From positions 372,001 through 436,000 of the forward strand of contig NZ_WEGL01000005.1 of NCBI RefSeq assembly GCF_009604455.1: a stretch of DNA of 64,000 nt, written 5' to 3'. The stretch's first letter is position 1; each line of letters starts with the position of its first letter. This document shows, one piece after another, positions 50,149-57,368 of this stretch. The DNA comes from Streptomyces sp. RB17 (lineage in GTDB: Bacteria > Actinomycetota > Actinomycetes > Streptomycetales > Streptomycetaceae). The notes beneath the pieces were generated by a model. It had not been told where the DNA came from, did not search any database, and worked only from the letters and a program-made list of their open reading frames with translations. A program made the translations under genes and the position numbers.

Positions 50149-50748
50149 TCATCCGCGCTCGACGAGTTCGCCGTCCTTCTCGTCGTACAGCGCTCCCGTC
50201 TGCGGGCACTCCCATCCGCCCGACTCGCCGTCCCGCTCCACCAGTCGGACGCCGGCCCGGCCGACCCAGCCGATCCGGCGCGCCGGAACGCCCGCCACGA
50301 GCGCGAAGTCCGGCACGTCCCGGGTCACCACGGCACCCGCCGCGACCAGCGCCCAACGGCCGACGCGCACCGGCGCCACGCACACCGAACGGGCCCCCAG
50401 GGACGCCCCCTCGCCCACCACCACCGCCACGGCCTCCCAGTCGCCACCGCGCTTGAGCCGGCCCTGCGGATCCACCGAACGGGGGAAGTAGTCGTTGGTG
50501 AGCACCGCCGCCGGGCCGACGAACACCCCGTCACCGAGTTCCGCGGGCTCGTAGACCAACGCGTAGTTCTGGAGCTTCACGTTGTCGCCGATCCGCACCC
50601 CCGGGCCGACATACGCTCCCCGGCCCACGATGCACCCGCCGCCCAGCCGGGCGTCCTCCCGTATCTGGGCCAGGTCCCAGACCGTCGTCCCGTCACCGAT
50701 CGTGGCCGTCTCGTCGACCTGGGCGGTCGGCTGGATCCTGAAGTTCAC
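50149..50748 (-). CDS. WbpD/WlbB-like sugar N-acetyltransferase (left-handed beta-helix)
   Basis: 199 aa composed of hexapeptide repeats: IQPTAQVDETATIGDGTTVWDLAQIREDARLGGGCIVGRGAYVGPGVRIGDNVKLQNYALVYEPAELGDGVFVGPAAVLTNDYFPRS. The LQNYALVYE and FVGPAAVLTNDxxPR segments match acetyltransferases that act on UDP-2-acetamido-3-amino-glucuronate (WbpD, WlbB) or dTDP-3-amino sugars (FdtC). The C-terminal 25 residues are extra. GTG at 50748 overlaps the RmlD stop by 4 bases. It would complete the 3-amino route begun at 27974 and 31868. Confidence 0.87.
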   Translation of the reverse strand: MNFRIQPTAQVDETATIGDGTTVWDLAQIREDARLGGGCIVGRGAYVGPGVRIGDNVKLQNYALVYEPAELGDGVFVGPAAVLTNDYFPRSVDPQGRLKRGGDWEAVAVVVGEGASLGARSVCVAPVRVGRWALVAAGAVVTRDVPDFALVAGVPARRIGWVGRAGVRLVERDGESGGWECPQTGALYDEKDGELVERG

Positions 50749-51638
50749 CGGGCTGAACCCTTCTTCTCGTCGAGCAGAGCCGGAAAAGCCGCCTGGAGCG
50801 CCTCGCGCCAGGGGCGGATCGGCGCGATCCCCGTCCCGCGCCAGCGGTCGTCCCCCAGGACGCTGTACGCGGGGCGGGGAGCGGGCCGGGCGAAGGCCGT
50901 GCTGCTGGTGGGCCGGACCCGTCCGGGGTCCGCGCCGAGCAGCCGGAAGATCTCCCGGGCCAGACCGCACCAGGTCGTCTCCCCACCGCTGGTGCCGTGG
51001 TAGACCCCGGCGGGCGCGGTACCGGCGAGGGCGGCGCCCCCGAGCCGTACCAGCCGGTCCGCGAGGTCCACCGTCCAGGTGGGCTGTCCCCGCTGGTCAT
51101 CGACCACGTCGACGGTGTCCCTGACCGACTCCAGCTTGATCATCGTGTCGACGAAATTCCGTCCCCCCGCCCCGTACAGCCAGGCCGTACGCACGACGTA
51201 CCCCGCGTCCGGGAGCGCCGCCAGGACCGCCTGTTCCCCCGCCAGCTTGGTACGTCCGTACGCGCTGCGCGGTGCCGTCGGTGCGTCCTCGGGATACGGG
51301 CCGGTGCCGTCGCCCGAGAACACGTAGTCCGTCGAGACCTGGATCAGCCGGGCGCCCGTCCTGGCGCACGCCTCGGCGAGCTGCCGGGGGCCGTCGCCGT
51401 TGACCCGCAGGGCGTCCGCCTCGCGCTCCTCGGCGTCGTCCACGGCCGTCCAGGCGGCGCAGTTGACCACGATCCGGGGCCTGCGCGCACCGAGGGCGTC
51501 GTCCACCGCGTCGGCGTCCGTGATGTCGAGACCGTCCCGGGCCAGGCCGACGGCTTTCTCTCCGTCCCGGCGCAGCCGCGCGAGGACGTCCTGCCCCAGC
51601 ATTCCGGTTGCGCCGGTGATCAGCCAAGTGCTGGTCAT
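50745..51638 (-). CDS. rmlD: dTDP-4-dehydrorhamnose reductase
   Basis: 297-aa SDR: WLITGATGMLGQDVLARL, VVNCAAWTAVDDAEE, LIQVSTDYVFSGDGTGPY, PRSAYGRTKLAGEQAVL with the YxxxK pair, VVRTAWLYGAGGRNFVDTM. It reduces dTDP-4-keto-L-rhamnose at C4. No RmlC (3,5-epimerase) lies in the window, so either RmlC is elsewhere or the enzyme has another epimer as substrate. The middle gene of the leftward rmlA-rmlB-rmlD-acyltransferase operon. Confidence 0.93.
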   Translation of the reverse strand: MTSTWLITGATGMLGQDVLARLRRDGEKAVGLARDGLDITDADAVDDALGARRPRIVVNCAAWTAVDDAEEREADALRVNGDGPRQLAEACARTGARLIQVSTDYVFSGDGTGPYPEDAPTAPRSAYGRTKLAGEQAVLAALPDAGYVVRTAWLYGAGGRNFVDTMIKLESVRDTVDVVDDQRGQPTWTVDLADRLVRLGGAALAGTAPAGVYHGTSGGETTWCGLAREIFRLLGADPGRVRPTSSTAFARPAPRPAYSVLGDDRWRGTGIAPIRPWREALQAAFPALLDEKKGSAR

Positions 51639-51640
51639 GG

Positions 51641-52660
51641 TCACCTGTTCGTCGGCAGAAGGGCGTTGTCCTGGAGGGCTGTGCGTTCCTTCAGCGGCTC
51701 CCACCAGGTGCGGTTCTCGCGATACCAAGTGACCGTCTCCGCAAGGCCGGTGGCGAAATCCTTGCGGGGCTCATGGCCGAGCTCGTCGCGGATCTTCGTG
51801 CAGTCCACGGAGTAACGGCGGTCGTGGCCCTTGCGGTCGGTGACGTACTCGACGCTGGTGTCCCACTCCGCGTCGCAGGCCGCCAGCAGCAGAGCGGTCA
51901 GCTCCTTGTTGGTCAGTTCGGTGCCGCCGCCGATGTTGTAGACCTCGCCGGCGCGCCCCTTGGTGCGCACCAGCTCGATGCCTCGCACATGGTCGTCGAT
52001 GTGCAGCCAGTCGCGGACGTTGCCGCCGTCGCCGTACAGCGGGACCTTCCTGCCGTCCAGCAGGTTGGTGATGAACAGCGGGATGACCTTCTCGGGGAAG
52101 TGGTGGTGCCCGTAGTTGTTGGAGCAGCGGGTCACCCGCACGTCGAGGCCGTGGGTGCGGTGATGGGCGAGGGCGATCAGGTCGCCGGAGGCCTTGGAGG
52201 CGGCGTACGGGGAGTTGGGGCGCAGCGGGTCCGTCTCCGGCCAGGAGCCGACGTCGATGGAGCCGTACACCTCGTCGGTGGAGATGTGCACGAAGGTCCT
52301 CGAACCCCCGTGGCGCAGCGCCGCGTCCAGCAGTGTCTGGGTGCCCAGGACGTTGGTCCGGACGAACTCGGTGGCGCCCAGGATCGAGCGGTCCACATGG
52401 GACTCGGCGGCGAAGTGGACCACCTGGTCGTGCCCGGCGAGCAGCTCGTCGACCAGAGCGGCGTCACAGATGTCACCCTGGACGAAGACGAATCCCGGGT
52501 GATCGCGCACCTCGTCGAGATTGGCCGTATTGCCCGCGTAGGTGAGCTTGTCCAGCACCGTGACCGCCACGTCACCCGGGCCGGCCGGGCCGAGCAGCGT
52601 CCGGACGTAGTGCGAGCCGATGAAACCGGCACCGCCGGTCACCAAGATCCTGGTGGTCAT
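51641..52660 (-). CDS. rmlB: dTDP-glucose 4,6-dehydratase
   Basis: 339 aa: RILVTGGAGFIGSHYVRTLL, VLDKLTYAGNTANLDEV, FVQGDICD, VVHFAAESHVDRSI, FVHISTDEVYGSI (catalytic Thr-Asp-Glu), PYAASKASGDLIALAHHRTHGLDVRVTRCSNNYGHHHFPEKVIPLFI, and NVRDWLHIDDH. All are diagnostic. It forms dTDP-4-keto-6-deoxyglucose, the branch point to rhamnose and 4-amino sugars. ATG at 52660 overlaps the RmlA stop by 4 bases. Confidence 0.96.
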   Translation of the reverse strand: MTTRILVTGGAGFIGSHYVRTLLGPAGPGDVAVTVLDKLTYAGNTANLDEVRDHPGFVFVQGDICDAALVDELLAGHDQVVHFAAESHVDRSILGATEFVRTNVLGTQTLLDAALRHGGSRTFVHISTDEVYGSIDVGSWPETDPLRPNSPYAASKASGDLIALAHHRTHGLDVRVTRCSNNYGHHHFPEKVIPLFITNLLDGRKVPLYGDGGNVRDWLHIDDHVRGIELVRTKGRAGEVYNIGGGTELTNKELTALLLAACDAEWDTSVEYVTDRKGHDRRYSVDCTKIRDELGHEPRKDFATGLAETVTWYRENRTWWEPLKERTALQDNALLPTNR

Positions 52661-53724
52661 GACGAGATCTGCACCTTGCTGTGGTCGCCGAGGACGAAAC
52701 GGTGGGCGGCGGGCTTGCGGGGCGCGGGGGTCACCTCGACGTTGCGTCCGATGAGGGAGGCCTCCACCCGCCGGACCCCGCTCATCGAGGAGTCGCGGAG
52801 CACGATCGAGTACTCGACCTCGCTGTCCTCGATCCGGCAGTCGGCGGCTATCGAGGTGAAGGGCCCGACGTACGAGTCGGTGATCACGGTGTTCGCGCCG
52901 ACGACCACCGGGCCCACGATCCGGCTGCCGGTGACCTTCGCCCCGGGCGCGATCCGCACCCGGCCGATGATCTCGCTGTCGTCGTCGACCGTGCCGTCGA
53001 TCCGGCGCTCCAGGGTCTCCAGGACCGAGCGGTTGACCTCGAGCATGTCGGTGACGTTCCCGGTGTCCTTCCAGTACCCGGAGATGATCGAGGAACGCAC
53101 ATCGCGTCCGGCGTCGATCAGCCACTGGATCGCGTCCGTGATCTCCAGCTCGCCGCGTCCGGACGGCTTGATCGCGCGCACGGCCTCGTGCACGGCGGGG
53201 GAGAACAGGTACACGCCCACCAGAGCCAGCTCGCTCCTGGGATGCCTGGGCTTCTCCTCCAGGCCGATCACCTGGCCCGCCGCGTCCAGCTCGGCCACCC
53301 CGAACGCGCTCGGGTCCGGCACCTTCGTCAACAGGATCTGGGCCTCCGGCCGTTCGTCGCGGAAGGCGTCCACCAGATCCGTGATGCCCCCGACGACGAA
53401 GTTGTCGCCGAGGTACATCACGAAGTCGTCCTCGCCCAGGAACGCCCGGGCGATCAGCACCGCATGGGCCAGGCCCAGCGGTGCCGCCTGCGGGATGTAG
53501 GTGACGTCGAGGCCGAACGCGGAACCGTCGCCGACCGCCTCCCGGATCTCCTCGGCTGTGTCCCCGACGATGATCCCGACCTCGGTGATGCCGGCCTCGG
53601 CGATCGCCTCCAGACCGTAGAACAGCACCGGTTTGTTCGCGACCGGTACGAGTTGCTTCGCCGATGTATGGGTTATGGGGCGCAAACGGGTACCTGAGCC
53701 ACCAGACAACAAAAGTGCCTTCAT
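52657..53724 (-). CDS. rmlA: Glucose-1-phosphate thymidylyltransferase (long form)
   Basis: 355 aa: MKALLLSGGSGTRLRPITHTSAKQLVPVANKPVLFYGL is the nucleotidyltransferase signature; EDDFVMYLGDNFV is the metal/sugar site. After about residue 240 there is a left-handed beta-helix extension (RIAPGAKVTGSRIVGPVVVG), as in the StrD-like long class rather than the 290-aa RfbA class. It makes dTDP-glucose. No ribosome site is near the ATG; a TAGGCT box lies about 13 bases before it, so a leaderless transcript is possible, or it is read with the EamA gene 10 bases upstream. Confidence 0.94.
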   Translation of the reverse strand: MKALLLSGGSGTRLRPITHTSAKQLVPVANKPVLFYGLEAIAEAGITEVGIIVGDTAEEIREAVGDGSAFGLDVTYIPQAAPLGLAHAVLIARAFLGEDDFVMYLGDNFVVGGITDLVDAFRDERPEAQILLTKVPDPSAFGVAELDAAGQVIGLEEKPRHPRSELALVGVYLFSPAVHEAVRAIKPSGRGELEITDAIQWLIDAGRDVRSSIISGYWKDTGNVTDMLEVNRSVLETLERRIDGTVDDDSEIIGRVRIAPGAKVTGSRIVGPVVVGANTVITDSYVGPFTSIAADCRIEDSEVEYSIVLRDSSMSGVRRVEASLIGRNVEVTPAPRKPAAHRFVLGDHSKVQISS

Positions 53725-53734
53725 GCATATCAGC

Positions 53735-54718
53735 CTACTGATGCCGGACTTGCCGACGGGGGGATTCCGCACACCGCCCGTCCTCGAACACCGCGGCTCG
53801 TGTGCCGCGGTCATGCCAGACAGCTCTGAGCCGGGGGGCGCCTGGCACGTTGCGCGTACGCAGGCCGCCGACCAGACCGACGATCAGCACGGCGATGCCC
53901 AGCCAGACCGACGGCCTCGGTGCGCCGCTGCCCGAGACGGTGCCCACGACCGCCGCCGCCAGCGGCGCGATGCCGGTGAGCAACCCCGCTCGCCCGGCAC
54001 CTGCGGCGCGGACCGTCGAGTACCACAACACGAAGGCGACCGCCGTCACCATCAACGCCAGATAGCCGACGGCCGCCCACTGGGACCCGGACAACTCCCT
54101 TACGGCCGAAGGCCCTTCCGTCGTCGCGCCGAGCACGGCCAGCAGCGCACCGGCCAGCCACATCGCGTGCACGGACACGCCCCACGGCGAGTGCCGCCGC
54201 AGCACCGGCACCGCGAGCAGCGTGAACGCTGCCTCGCAGCCCAGGGCCAGTGCCGCCCAGGCCACCCCCACGGCATCGGTGCGACCGGTTCCCTCCACCA
54301 GCACCGCGCCCGCCATGACGACAGGCGCCGCGCACAGGACCCGCCGGCTCGGCCTGCGCCGCTCCAGCACCGGGCCCACCACCCCGAGCACCACCGGCAC
54401 GCACGCGACCGCGACAGCGACGACCGCGGGCTCCGCACGGCCGACGCCCCGGACCACGGCCACGTTGAACAGCACCAGACCGGTGATCGCTATCCCGGCC
54501 AGCCACAGCCACTCCCGTCCCCGTGGCCACAAAAGCCGGGCACCGGCGAGCCGTGCCATGAGCAGGAGGATCACGGTCGCGGCCACGTAGCGGACCGCCT
54601 GGCTGGTGAACAGAGGGGCGTCGACGAGCGTGCGGGAGACGGTGACGCTGCTGCCGACCAGCGCCATCCCGACCATGCCGGGGACGAGCTGGGCGAACGA
54701 AGCGGAAGGTGTGTCCAT
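53735..54718 (-). CDS. EamA/DMT family transporter
   Basis: 327 aa with ten membrane helices in two EamA halves: FAQLVPGMVGMALVGSSVTVSRTL (first helix), AVRYVAATVILLLMARL, VVRGVGRAEPAVVAVAVACVPVVLGVVG, second half from TDAVGVAWAALALGCEAAFTLLAVPVL. A 35-residue hydrophilic tail follows the last helix. Substrates of such exporters are metabolites or amino acids. It lies upstream of rmlA on the same strand but is probably not part of polysaccharide synthesis. Confidence 0.88.
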   Translation of the reverse strand: MDTPSASFAQLVPGMVGMALVGSSVTVSRTLVDAPLFTSQAVRYVAATVILLLMARLAGARLLWPRGREWLWLAGIAITGLVLFNVAVVRGVGRAEPAVVAVAVACVPVVLGVVGPVLERRRPSRRVLCAAPVVMAGAVLVEGTGRTDAVGVAWAALALGCEAAFTLLAVPVLRRHSPWGVSVHAMWLAGALLAVLGATTEGPSAVRELSGSQWAAVGYLALMVTAVAFVLWYSTVRAAGAGRAGLLTGIAPLAAAVVGTVSGSGAPRPSVWLGIAVLIVGLVGGLRTRNVPGAPRLRAVWHDRGTRAAVFEDGRCAESPRRQVRHQ

Positions 54719-54932
54719 ACCGGCCACGCTGCCCTCACCAGGGACGTCATGGACAGGTCCACAAGGCCACCGGTGCGGGGGTCCAAAGGGCGCGGCCCGG
54801 CGGCCACGGTGTGCTCGTGTGAGCCGTGTACGCGCCCCTGCCGGACCGGGAAGACTGCCCCGGCGAGGGCCGGTTGGCCACAGCACCACCCACGACTCTC
54901 GTTCACTTCCTGGAGGAAGGCAGGCGGTTGCC

Positions 54933-55652
54933 GTGTTGTTGCGTCTCCCCACGTCGGTGTCCGCAGCGCAGGAGTGCCTCGCCGAGGGGGCCGTGCCGAT
55001 CGGCGGAGCCACGCTCGTGTGGGCCACTTGGCAGCGGGACGGCTTCCCCGAACTGGCCATGTCCCTGCGGGACGTGCCGGAGGCCAACGTGCTGGGGCGG
55101 GAGACCGTGGGAGGCGCCGTGGTCCTTGACCGGATGGACGGCCGGGTGCCGGACGTGCTGCGCCTGGCGGCCGCCGGAGTGGGCACCGGGGCCGTGCGGC
55201 GGACGGCGACGGTCGGCGGCAACCTCGTCGGCAGCGCATTGCGCTGTCTGCTGCCCGCGGCGATCGTCCTGGACGCCCGGGCGACGGTGCTGGAACCCCA
55301 CGGCGTCCATGAGACGGACCTGTCCGAGTTGGTGGCGAAGCGCCCGGTCCTGCTGAGCCTGCGCTGGCGGGAACCGATCGCCTGCGCGTATCGGAAACTG
55401 GCCGGCGAGGCAGGTGGACCGCCGCCCCTCGTCGTGGCCTCGGCGGTCCATGCCGACGACGGTGGCGGCCGGCTGCGGGTCGCCGTACGCGAAGGCTACG
55501 ACGTGCTCAGCGGCAGCGCCCCGTGCGGCACCGACACCGAGGAGGTGCTGGACGCACTGCGTGCGACGGCCTTCGCCGACCTGCCGGCCGCCGCGTGGCA
55601 GGTCGTACGCTCACAGGTCACGGGCCTGCCGGGCGGCCGTGGCAGGGACTGA
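54933..55652 (+). CDS. FAD-binding subunit of molybdenum hydroxylase type (XdhB/CoxM-like)
   Basis: 239 aa: LLRLPTSVSAAQECLAEGAVPIGGATLVW contains the FAD pyrophosphate region (usually GGT-), and VRRTATVGGNLVGSALRCLLPAAIVLDARATVLEP matches the ATVGGNL-G/D--P-L-ALDA-V core. It is short for the family (about 280-300). The molybdopterin and iron-sulfur subunits that normally accompany it are not present. GTG at 54933 is about 12 bases after GGAGGAAGG. Orphan, perhaps repurposed or relic. Confidence 0.78.
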   Translation: MLLRLPTSVSAAQECLAEGAVPIGGATLVWATWQRDGFPELAMSLRDVPEANVLGRETVGGAVVLDRMDGRVPDVLRLAAAGVGTGAVRRTATVGGNLVGSALRCLLPAAIVLDARATVLEPHGVHETDLSELVAKRPVLLSLRWREPIACAYRKLAGEAGGPPPLVVASAVHADDGGGRLRVAVREGYDVLSGSAPCGTDTEEVLDALRATAFADLPAAAWQVVRSQVTGLPGGRGRD

Positions 55653-56046
55653 TCTGCGGCTGTGCCGTCGGTCCACCGACTACCGCGGATGGCGGAGGCG
55701 CCGCTGCCGGGCGCGCCCCGCGCGAGGTCAGGTTGCCGGAGCCGTCAAGATGCTCAGACCGTGCCCGTGGCGGTTGATGCCCGAGCGGCGGACGGCTGCG
55801 CCTTGGCGTCGGACCTCGCGCGGGGTGCGGTGTGGTCACCGTGGCGGCGCCCCCAGGTCGTGGAGGCCACGCTGGCGCCCGTGACGGCGAGCGGGCCGGC
55901 GGTGCAGAGGGCCTCGTCGAAGACCTGGCCGCCCGCCGGGGCCTTGCCGACAGCGAAGACACCGCAAGATCGGCATGGAGCGGCCAACGGCATGTCTCGA
56001 CGGCAGATGGCACGACTCACGCACGGGTGCGGAAGCCGTGCGCGAG
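55653..56046. other. 394-base stretch without a supported gene
   Basis: Open frames on both strands are Arg/Pro/Ala-rich and lack ribosome sites or family motifs. I see no strong hairpin, repeat or promoter. It separates the end of the FAD-subunit gene from the end of the convergent LacI gene. Confidence 0.5.
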
Positions 56047-57102
56047 TCACATGCCTTCGGGCCCCGGGAGTTCGCCGGAGCCGCGGGCGAGGTAGCGCGT
56101 GGTCAGCACACGGTGGCGAGCAGGCCCGTGCTCACCGTCGAGGCGGTCGAACAGCAAGGTCGCGGCCTCCCGGCCGATGGAGGCGGGGTCCTGGGCGATC
56201 ACCGAGATGCCGGGTTCGAGCAGGTCGGCGAACGGCAGGTCGTCGAAGCCGATCAGGGCCACGTGGTGCTGCAGGCGGAGTTCCTGCAAGGTCTTGCGCA
56301 CGCCGACGGTCACGAGGTTCTGGGCGGAGACGAGCGCGGTGGGTGGCTGGGGGAGGGCGAGGAGTTCGCGGGTGGCCTCCTGGGCGGCCTCCGCGCCGTG
56401 GAGACCGCGCCGTATCAGTGCGGGGTGCAGGACGCATCCCGCCTCGGCGAGTCCCTCCACGAATCCGGCGTGGCGCTCTTCGGCGGTCCAGATCGCGGAG
56501 AGGTCTCCGAGGAACGCGATACGCCGGTGACCTGCCGCGTACAGCTTCCTCACCGCTGCGCGCACGCCCGCGCGGTTGTCCACCGTCACGGTGTCCACCT
56601 GCTGCGCGGTGGTGGGGCGGTCCACGCAGACGACGGGTGTGCCTCCCCGGCGGGCCGCGTCGAGTTCCGTGTCGGTGAGTCCGGTGGGGACGACGATGAG
56701 GCCGTCGACCCGTCGCGCGGTGAACGTGTTCACCAGGCCGCGTTCCCGGACCGGGTCCTCGTCGGTGGACCCGGCCAGGACCAGCACGCCGCGCTCGGCG
56801 GCGGTGTCCTCCACCGCGCGGTGCAGAGCGGCGGAAAACGGGTTGGCGGCGTCCTCGATGATCAGCCCGAGGGTGCGGGTGCGGCGGTCGGCCCGGCGCA
56901 GGCTGCTGGCCGTCAGGTCGTGCCGGTATCCGAGCAACTCGGCGGCGCGCGTCACCTTTTCCGCCAGGTCCGGGGCGACGCCGGGCTTGCCGTTGACGAC
57001 CCGCGAGACGGTGGCGATGCCGACCCCGGCCATGGTCGCGACATCGCGCATCGTCGCCGACCGCCGGCCGGCGTCGTTCTCGGAGCTCGGCAACGTTTTC
57101 AC
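56047..57102 (-). CDS. LacI family transcriptional regulator
   Basis: 351 aa: MRDVATMAGVGIATVSRVVNGKPGVAPDLAEKV is the LacI helix-turn-helix and hinge helix entry (residues 18-50), followed by a periplasmic-binding-protein-like sensor domain (LGLIIEDAANPFSAALHRAVEDTA, DGLIVVPTG, HRRIAFLGD, ALVSAQNLVTVGV, ALIGFDDLPFADLLEPGISVIAQDP). The start GTG 57102 has its GGGAGG too close, so ATG at residue 18 is a possible start. It is divergent from the GH32 gene and a LacI-type palindrome lies between them, so control of fructan hydrolysis by a sugar effector is likely. Confidence 0.93.
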   Translation of the reverse strand: MKTLPSSENDAGRRSATMRDVATMAGVGIATVSRVVNGKPGVAPDLAEKVTRAAELLGYRHDLTASSLRRADRRTRTLGLIIEDAANPFSAALHRAVEDTAAERGVLVLAGSTDEDPVRERGLVNTFTARRVDGLIVVPTGLTDTELDAARRGGTPVVCVDRPTTAQQVDTVTVDNRAGVRAAVRKLYAAGHRRIAFLGDLSAIWTAEERHAGFVEGLAEAGCVLHPALIRRGLHGAEAAQEATRELLALPQPPTALVSAQNLVTVGVRKTLQELRLQHHVALIGFDDLPFADLLEPGISVIAQDPASIGREAATLLFDRLDGEHGPARHRVLTTRYLARGSGELPGPEGM

Positions 57103-57168
57103 CTCCCGGTCAACGGCACCCTACAGCCGTACTCATCTTCGCATGTGAGCGTTTTCCCGCACAGAGTC

Positions 57169-57212
57169 TGGACAGGGCGACACGGCGCCCCTACGTTCGG
57201 GGAAACGTTTCC
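57169..57212 (+). promoter_or_regulatory. Promoter and LacI operator of the GH32 gene
   Basis: TGGACA (57169-57174) and TACGTT (57192-57197) form a good hexamer pair with 17-bp spacing. GGAAACGTTTCC (57201-57212), a perfect palindrome with the central CG of LacI/CcpA-type sites, covers the expected transcription start. A second related sequence, AACGTTTTC, lies at the LacI gene start (57093), suggesting autoregulation. The leader also has an 8-bp hairpin at 57302-57320. Confidence 0.75.
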
Positions 57213-57368
57213 AGCACGGGCTGGAACCCCTTGATGCCGCGCTCCTCCGACGGGCGGGCTCGCCTGTGGCCTCGGACGAGGCGGGGCGGAGCCCTGCCCT
57301 CACCCGCGCCTGGCGCGGGTCTGTACCCCTATGGCTGCGCCGCAGCTTGCCTGCCTGTAAGGAGCACT

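Noticed and set aside
55662..56678. 338-residue plus-strand frame after the FAD subunit gene
   Set aside because: Runs antisense through the LacI gene, Arg/Ser/Pro-rich, no domain.
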